The translations under genes were made by a program, and so were the position numbers. Below, piece after piece: positions 58,211-64,000 of a DNA stretch of 64,000 nt; the first letter of the stretch is position 1, and the number at the start of each line of letters is the position of its first letter. The notes under the pieces are model-generated. The model worked only from the letters and a program-made list of their open reading frames with translations. It was not told where the DNA came from and ran no database searches. The DNA lies in the NCBI GenBank assembly GCA_018296165.2, contig JACKQL020000028.1:636001-700000 (forward strand), in the 5' to 3' direction. Origin of the DNA: Termitomyces sp. T153 (lineage: Eukaryota; Basidiomycota; Agaricomycetes; Agaricales; Lyophyllaceae).

Positions 58211-58700
58211 GAACCTCCGATAGTGGCTGGGCTACTGGTGAGACTAAAGAACATTACCAGAGGTTCAAAAAGTCCACAATTAGTTTGGAATGCTGCTTTC
58301 CACTCATCCCCTTCTTTGATGCATACATTGTTGTAGTCCCAGTGCACATCCAACTTAGTGAAATAGCATGCACCTCAAAGGTTGTTAACAAGTTCTGAGA
58401 TGAGTGGCAAAGGATAGCAGTTCTTCACTGTCATTGCATTCAGGACACAATAATCCTGAACCAGACAAAGAGACCCATCCTTCTTCTTAATAAAGAAGAC
58501 TGGGAAGGCCATTGGAGACTTGGAGGGTCATATTTGTCCTGAGCTAGGATTTTCCTGCAGGAAAGCATCCAGCTCATCCTGTTCACAGGGTGCAAGTGGA
58601 TAGACCTTGCAACTGGAGGGCTCTGCATCTGGTATCAGCTCAATTGCATGATCCCACTGCTTATGCTCTGGAAGTGAATCAAAGGAGGCCTTGGAGAATA
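58211..58700 (-). pseudogene. Reverse transcriptase, core deleted
   Basis: The fingers region is present ([65 protein letters not shown]). The next residues jump to [11 protein letters not shown], which in the family follows the connection region. About 90 residues, including the YLDD catalytic loop, are missing at about 58220-58228. An additional stop occurs before SKSPMAFP. Confidence 0.85.
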
Positions 58701-58958
58701 CATCCTCAAAGTTGTGGAGGTGATTGGGAACAGTGCTATGGAAAGGCTTGGGCTGTGAATTTGCTGCAAATGCCTCAGCCAGATGCTGAGAAGTTGTCTG
58801 ACTGGCCCGAATCTCTCTGCCACTGCAGGAGGGAGGCAGAGGGTTGTAGCATAGATCTGATCACCCACCTCTATATTCTCATCTGGGGGCTCTGCATCTG
58901 GAGTACAGGTCCATTCTCCTCCTACTTCCTCTTCCTCTGGAGATTCACACCCAACACC

Positions 58959-59741
58959 TTAGACATCCTCATAGAGGGCCTCTCTATAAGGGAATGCCAG
59001 AGGGAGGGGACTCAGGAGGTTGAGATCAGCATAAAGGAGATGCCCAGCATGACAGGCATGCACAGCAGCATGCTCACAAACTTTGGCTCTCCACTCTATA
59101 TAGGCTTCTTCTACACAGGTAACGCAGTGACGTGGGCAATGACTCATCTTTACCTCACCCTTAGTCCAGTCAATTTCTGGATTGTGTTCATGTAGCCAGG
59201 TGAACCCCAAGATCATGTCTTGCTTTCCCAAACTAGTGATGGCAAAAGCAGATCGCTTGGAGTGGTCTTGGTAGTGGAGGACCAGGTCCACCACAGAGCA
59301 AATAGAGCCAGCTTCATTGAGCGTGCCATCAACATTGTATACAGGGATAGGACAAGAAAGGGGGTGAGTGGTCAGGCGGTATTGTTGCACATAGTCAGTG
59401 TCAAGGAAGAGGCCTGTTGCACCACTGTTCAGGAGGGCAACCACACTTTGGATCTGCTGGGTGTCCATTGTCTTAATTTCCACCTGTAGCTTTAGGGAGT
59501 TGGTAGAAGGGGTGGAAGCAACAACATAATGGTGGAGGAGGCAGCGTTCCCATGCAGGGATGCAAGGGCATGTGCTGGGGAGTGTGTTTCTGGCTGAGAC
59601 TTTAGCTGGAGGGGGAGTTTGTACATCTGAGGAGGGGCTTATTGTTTCAGGCATAGTATCAACAATGGCAACAGATATATTTGATTCTATGGACAGGGGA
59701 GCAAAACAATTAGTACTGGGCAATGGGGGCATACTGGTCAT
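58959..59741 (-). pseudogene. Protease region of the chromovirus, active-site Asp lost
   Basis: Open for 260 codons. The aspartic-protease motif reads LLNSGATGLFLD: Asp is replaced by Asn (AAC; plus-strand GTT at 59427-59429). The downstream flap region and ILGFTWLHEHNPEIDW, diagnostic of the Gypsy protease C-terminus, are intact. Confidence 0.85.
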
Positions 59742-59756
59742 TCATTGTCCTTTTAA

Positions 59757-60280
59757 AAATCCTCAGACTCTGCAGGAACCTCCTCCAGTCCATTGGCCAC
59801 TTCCTCCAAATGGACAGCTATAGGTGCGTCCAGAGAGGGAGTTCCTGTGGCATCCTGGGCTGCAAGGAGTTGGATGAGCAGTTCTTCTTGCTCTGATGCT
59901 GACAAGTAGTGAACTTCTAGCCCTTGAGGACAGTAATGGGCAAAATGACCTGCCTTCCCACAGTGTTGACACAGCAAGGGAGTGGTGGACCACTGTCAGG
60001 AAGCATCAACATCCATTGGGACTCCTTGGGGTAGGGAGCGCAGGGGAGCAACATGAGGCATGAAGGAAGGAGCTGCACCTGGTCATGAGGATGCTGGTGC
60101 AGGTGCAGAAGAGAGAGCTTGGGGGGTGAACCCTAAGTAAGGTTGGGGGTTGTGTCTGCTGCAGCTTACGTTGCAGTTCCATGAGCTGCCACTGCTCGCA
60201 TGCCACCTTGTACCAGGTATTGACCTGCTCATCATCTGGGCGCCCTTCTGCCATGCTGTCTATACAATCCCTGAGAGAGG
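59757..60280 (-). pseudogene. Gag C-terminus with zinc knuckle
   Basis: Starts HPSLRDCIDSMAEGRPDDEQ, the family's second gag half, and continues with a frame change to a CCHC knuckle LCQHCGKAGHFAHYCPQG (about 59974-59920). Separated from the N-terminal gag by the solo LTR. Confidence 0.8.
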
Positions 60281-61423
60281 GGTGGTGTCAGGTTCCGCTG
60301 ACCACGGGGGCTCAGCTACACTGGGCGAGTCCTTACTAGGCAAACATGATTCCCTGCACTGACAACCAAGCATTCGGAGGTGGTCCAAGCACTGGGGACT
60401 TGTGAGGATAGCCAGGGGAGATTGATCTGAGCAAGTCTGGGGAGGTCCAGAGGAGTAGGGGACGGGTTGCGGGGGAGGGGGATGGACTTGGCAGGGTTCA
60501 GCCATGAGTCCGTGTGTGAGTACTGTGGGTGCGGAGAAGGTGGAGGCTATACGGATGACAGCAGCGGAGCCGGAGTTCTGATGGGGGATCAACAGGGATT
60601 GATGGGGTTTGGAGCCGAGTGTATAGCAGGGTCCGGGGGTGGTAACAAGCATCGGTGGTTTGTAATTGTAATTGCGGAGTTCATGAGGACGTTATGGTTG
60701 AGGACTTGAGCACAATAGACAGAATCAAACGGGATGAGATGGAGTCAAACGAAATAGGACGAAGACGAGATAAAATTGAGAATAGATTCAGGCGGAGACA
60801 CAGAATGATAACAAAAAGATAACGGAACAGAGACGAGATAAGACCAGGAGACTGAGAGTAAGGAAAACAAAACATGAGACACGAAACACGAAACACAAGA
60901 AGGAACCAATCAGACCATAGGTAACGTTAAGCAATCTCAAGACTAGAGTACAAAGAGCTACTCTATGTCTTATATACTGACTACTAAAGAGCTCCGGGGA
61001 CATTGGCTGTGGTGGCTGGGCTTGGTGGAGCTCAACAGAGTTGATGGGTGTCAGTTATGATCAGAGGGCAGGCCACGTTGATATGTTGATGGGATCAATT
61101 GCGATGCAGTCTGTTCCGAGGCTGTCGTGATACTCCAGGGTAAGTTGGGGAAGCCAGGGTGTCAAGTTGATGATGTGTAATGGGGTCAGGCATGGCGGAG
61201 GAGTGGTCCTAGGGGCTCAGGAAGTCCAGGGGAAGCACCAGTGGCTGTGGGGAAGATGTCAGAGTTGGCCAGGGGGCTGTCAGAGTTAACCAAGAAGGTG
61301 CCGGAGTTAGCTGGAGTAGGCGCAGAGTGCTGGGGAAGTTCGACAAAGTGTTGGGGGGTTCCGGGGAAGCAGGGGTTTGTTGGGCAGTGTTTGGGGCTTC
61401 AGGGAACGGGTCGTGACAGGTGG
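60281..61423 (-). mobile_element. Solo LTR inserted in chromovirus gag
   Basis: LTR 60286-61418 (1133 bp, TGTCAGGTTCC..GGGTCGTGACA) with TSD GGTGG (60281-60285, 61419-61423). Family of the 6.6 kb element at 44575, reverse orientation. TATATAAG and AGTCTTGAGATT are conserved, but it has lost many CpGs. Confidence 0.92.
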
Positions 61424-62186
61424 AGTCCATCACAGAAGGTTAGGCAGAGTTGTAGACCATCTGGATATCCAGCCTGTTCAACTAGGGCATGAAAGGAGTT
61501 AATGTACTCATCAAGTGACTGCTTTCCTTGACCATACTGAGTTTGGTCTTGAAGGGAAAGCACTGCGGTTTTGGCTGGGTCAAGGGGGAAGAACTCTGCT
61601 TGGAACTCCTTCTCAAACTCTGTCCAGCTAGAGAAACTCTCCACTCCTCCTGGGCATCTGAAGATACGCAGTGCATAAGTTGAGGCTAGACCAGCCTTCA
61701 TGTAGGAGAGGACCCAGGCAATTTTCAAGGCATCTGAGGTAAAGGCTTCACCACTCAGCTGGATATAGGTAATGCAGGACTGGAGGAAATGTTCTCCAGC
61801 CTTACGATCTCCATCATATACATCAGGGAGTGCAGGATGAGGGAGTTTGGAATGAGGAGCTGAAAGGCCTAAGCCAGAGGCAGATGCAAACCGTTCTGCA
61901 GCAGCTGGAGCCAACAAGCCTGAGTTAGGTGCAGACACAAACAGTTCTGCATCTGCTGTAGGCATCAAAGGAGTGGTAGGAGCAAGGGGGAGATGTTCCA
62001 GAAGGGCTTGTAGAGAAAGGGACACTGCTTCAGTAGTTTGATGGAGTCCAGTGAGTTCAGCCATGTGGGAAGTAAGGGAGGCTTGGGTAAGTTGAACCTG
62101 TGTTCCAGGGACAGTAAATGACTCCAGGCATCATCCTGGGGGCTTGAAGCGTCAGGGAGAGGTGCTGGAGGAGTTGGCTGGGTCAT
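61424..62186 (-). pseudogene. Gag N-terminal part
   Basis: From an ATG at 62186 (MTQPTPPAPLPDASSP) with a one-base frame change near 62100 into a frame containing TSHMAELTGL. It holds the retrotransposon gag (capsid) motifs WVLSYMKAGLASTYALRIF, WTEFEKEFQAEFF and GKQSLDEYINSFHALVEQAG. It ends at LTFCDGLH where the solo LTR is inserted. Confidence 0.85.
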
Positions 62187-62288
62187 AGGAAGAGCACAGG
62201 GGCACTAAGATACTGGTGGGGGAGAGACCTTTTGAGGAACCAAGTAGAAGCTCAAGTAACCAAAAAGGGGCTCCTAGACAGAATCTAG

Positions 62289-62299
62289 AGACTTGTTCT
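62289..62299 (-). promoter_or_regulatory. Chromovirus primer-binding site complementary to own LTR
   Basis: Minus-strand AGAACAAGTCT, two bases from the 5' LTR end. It is the perfect reverse complement of minus-strand AGACTTGTTCT inside the LTR (62426-62436). No TGG start. Confidence 0.7.
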
Positions 62300-62301
62300 G
62301 C

Positions 62302-62741
62302 TGTAAGGGTGGCCTCTGGAGGCTGGGGCTCAATCACACAGCTGGCAAAGGGAAATCCAAAGTCTATTCAGTACTGTACAGTGTCTACTGAGATCACTAC
62401 TCACCTGGCAAAGGGAAATCCAAAGAGAACAAGTCTGGGGATTCCCTAGGCCAGGTGTGATGCTTCAGAGGCTTCAGAAGCATGAGAAACAACTGTACAG
62501 TATGACAGAGAAAAAAGACACAAGTGATGTGTCAGCAATTGGTCAGCAGTTACATAAGCCAGTGGCCATGTCAAAGGGCCACACTTGTCTGAATTATTGA
62601 CAGAGAACTGGTGGAGCCTGAGGGCTGAAACTAGGACCAATAGATAGGGAAAAGAAAGGAGAATAAAGGAAAACTATAATGGAGCAAATCTGACAAGAAC
62701 TGGAGGAGGAGAAGGAGAAACAAGTGAGACATCCCCTGACA
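62302..62741 (-). repeat. Chromovirus 5' LTR (minus orientation)
   Basis: 440 bp. Inferred RNA start at 62436 on the minus strand; no TATA box seen upstream of it. Followed on the plus strand by TSD CCTAC at 62742-62746. Confidence 0.93.
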
Positions 62742-62746
62742 CCTAC

Positions 62747-63500
62747 ATCTACCATGATCTCTTGCTTGCTGGAAAGCTTGTTCTGGCAGAAACAATTAGG
62801 TCTGCCAGGTAAATAATGCAGATTGACTCATGTTTCTGGTACAGCATGTCAATGTGTCTCATGTCCTCATGTGGTGTTACTATTTCATGATATCTTTGCC
62901 ACTTCTCCACATTATTCCCCTGAGGAATAGGAGGAGTACCAGATGAAATTTTGTCATCTGGTGGAGTCAAGTGGGCCAGTCTATGTTTGGTGTTTGTTGC
63001 AGAGTTGCTATCCAACAGATGTGAATTGTGATCTGAACTGAATAGAGATGGTGCAGAATTACTATCCATCACAGAATCTGGTGATATTCCTGGTGGAATG
63101 ATGAGGGGGGCAATCTCTCTGGCAGGTTGGTTTGCTATGCAGATGTATGTTATATTTGCTGGTACATTTTCTTCAGATCTGGCAATTGAAGTTCTGTTGT
63201 TAGATCCAGCATCTGATGCAATAAAAAGGGGAGGAAGACTATCATCTCTCAGTACATTGCCATTGTCAGAGATCACCTCCTTGTCAGACTTGTCATCCAT
63301 TGCCATAAACAGAGGAGGAAGCCCATCATCATCTGGTTCACCTCTGCTGTCAGCCTTGTTACCATTGTCAGACTCATCATCCATCACCATAAACAGAGGA
63401 GGAAGCCCACCATCATCTGGCTCCCCTCTGCTGTCTGACCCATTGTTTGATGCAATGAAGAGTGGTGGGAGGTGTTCCTCATCTGATCCACTTTTGTCAG
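62747..63500 (-). pseudogene. Unknown ORF with LPPLF repeats, 5' part
   Basis: Open minus-strand frame with 28-residue tandem repeats of the type DDxLPPLFxAxDxxSD (84-bp DNA units, clearest starts at 63303 and 63387; more degenerate ones near 63220 and 63456). A unique segment follows (WQRYHEIVTPHEDMRHIDML, ICIIYLADLIVSARTSFPAS). It is interrupted by the chromovirus and resumes at 55561. Not recognised; CpG-poor and probably part of an older mobile element. Confidence 0.45.
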
Positions 63501-64000
63501 CATGAAACAGAGGTGGAATGTTGTTGAACTAGTATGGCTCAAAAGTCATACCCCTGAGGTCTGGATCATCAAATAATGGATTCTCAACATCCATCCATTT
63601 CTCATGACTTTGTGCCAGTGAGAAGAAGCTCTGCCAAACAAGTAAAATGGGATTGGAAAGTGATTGAGACTGCACCTATACTTGAATAGCAGATGATTTC
63701 TTTGTAGGGCAATAATAATGAGCCCAGGATTCTTTCTACTTTTAAGGATGAGGTGGTGGAATGGGGGCATGGATTGGAAGGATCAATGGCTTTGTCAAGC
63801 ATTGATGGAGGCCATGCAGGTGATTTAGTGTAAGGCACAGAGGTTGGAGAGGCACAGTATTGGGCTATTGCTACTCAGAGAATTGGTGATTGAATCAATA
63901 CCAGTGAGTTCTCCTAAGTGTTATGGTACAATAGAATCAGCACCAGAGAGGTGAGTGGAGCCAGGTCTGGTGGGTGGACTTGAAAATTGGCAAATTAGGT

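Larger units (their letters stand above)
55567..62741 (-). mobile_element. Chromodomain Gypsy retrotransposon (chromovirus), defective
   Basis: 7175 bp including a later 1133-bp solo LTR and one copy of its TSD. LTRs of 440 bp at 55567-56006 and 62302-62741 differ at about nine positions. TSD is CCTAC (55562-55566, 62742-62746). Minus-strand order is gag, zinc knuckle, protease, reverse transcriptase, RNase H, integrase, chromodomain, typical of Ty3/Gypsy chromoviruses, which integrate through chromodomain-histone contacts. It is dead: frameshift and solo LTR in gag, a catalytic Asp-to-Asn change in protease, a deletion of the reverse-transcriptase core, and stops including one in the chromodomain. 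Confidence 0.93.

Overview
The window reads as nuclear DNA of a mushroom-forming basidiomycete (Agaricomycetes). Genes are cut by many 45-75 bp GT..AG introns. Two tRNA-Glu genes carry short introns. Several gene families are ones I know mainly from this group (APH-like kinases, DUF6698, Plavaka transposases, a family of multi-pass membrane proteins), and the mobile elements are chromovirus and Copia types common in it.

Layout. 1-7 kb holds gene relics: a frameshifted APH-like kinase and a broken 3-ketoacyl-CoA thiolase, then mostly empty DNA. 7-19 kb is ordinary gene space: a hypothetical gene, tRNA-Glu, a single-pass membrane protein with a C-terminal SH3 domain, and an intact nine-exon Na+/H+ antiporter. 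20.2-30.7 kb is a CpG-poor block of decayed repeats and relics (DUF6698, Plavaka transposase, adenylate-forming enzyme, tRNA-derived repeat, foldback element). It includes an LTR-like repeat carrying a fragment of mitochondrial DNA. 30.7-41.3 kb is gene-rich: a small secreted protein, a GDA1/CD39 nucleoside diphosphatase, a second tRNA-Glu, a DcpS-type scavenger decapping enzyme, a secreted 15-exon FAD-linked oxidase, and a multi-pass membrane protein. 42-64 kb is a nest of retroelements.

The nest can be resolved through target-site duplications (TSDs). An old Copia element was split exactly in its zinc-knuckle cysteine codon by a 6.6 kb CpG-rich LTR element (44575-51175, TSD GAAGT), which itself holds a reverse-oriented solo LTR of the same family (46749-47736, TSD GGTGC). 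A chromodomain-bearing Gypsy element (55567-62741, TSD CCTAC, minus strand) split an unknown ORF and was later hit in gag by another solo LTR of the 6.6 kb family (60286-61418, TSD GGTGG). A 565 bp solo LTR (54054-54618, TSD AACAT) sits inside a composite tRNA-derived repeat.

The most interesting signals are these. Both full-length LTR elements have a primer-binding site next to the 5' LTR that is perfectly complementary (12 and 11 nt) to a short motif inside their own LTR. In the 6.6 kb element that motif lies about 30 nt after a TATA box, at the expected RNA start, which is the arrangement used for Tf1-type self-priming. The 6.6 kb element has no recognisable pol but carries, antisense to its inferred transcript, a spliced coiled-coil ORF. 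The mitochondrial insertion joins nad2-like and cox2-like pieces.
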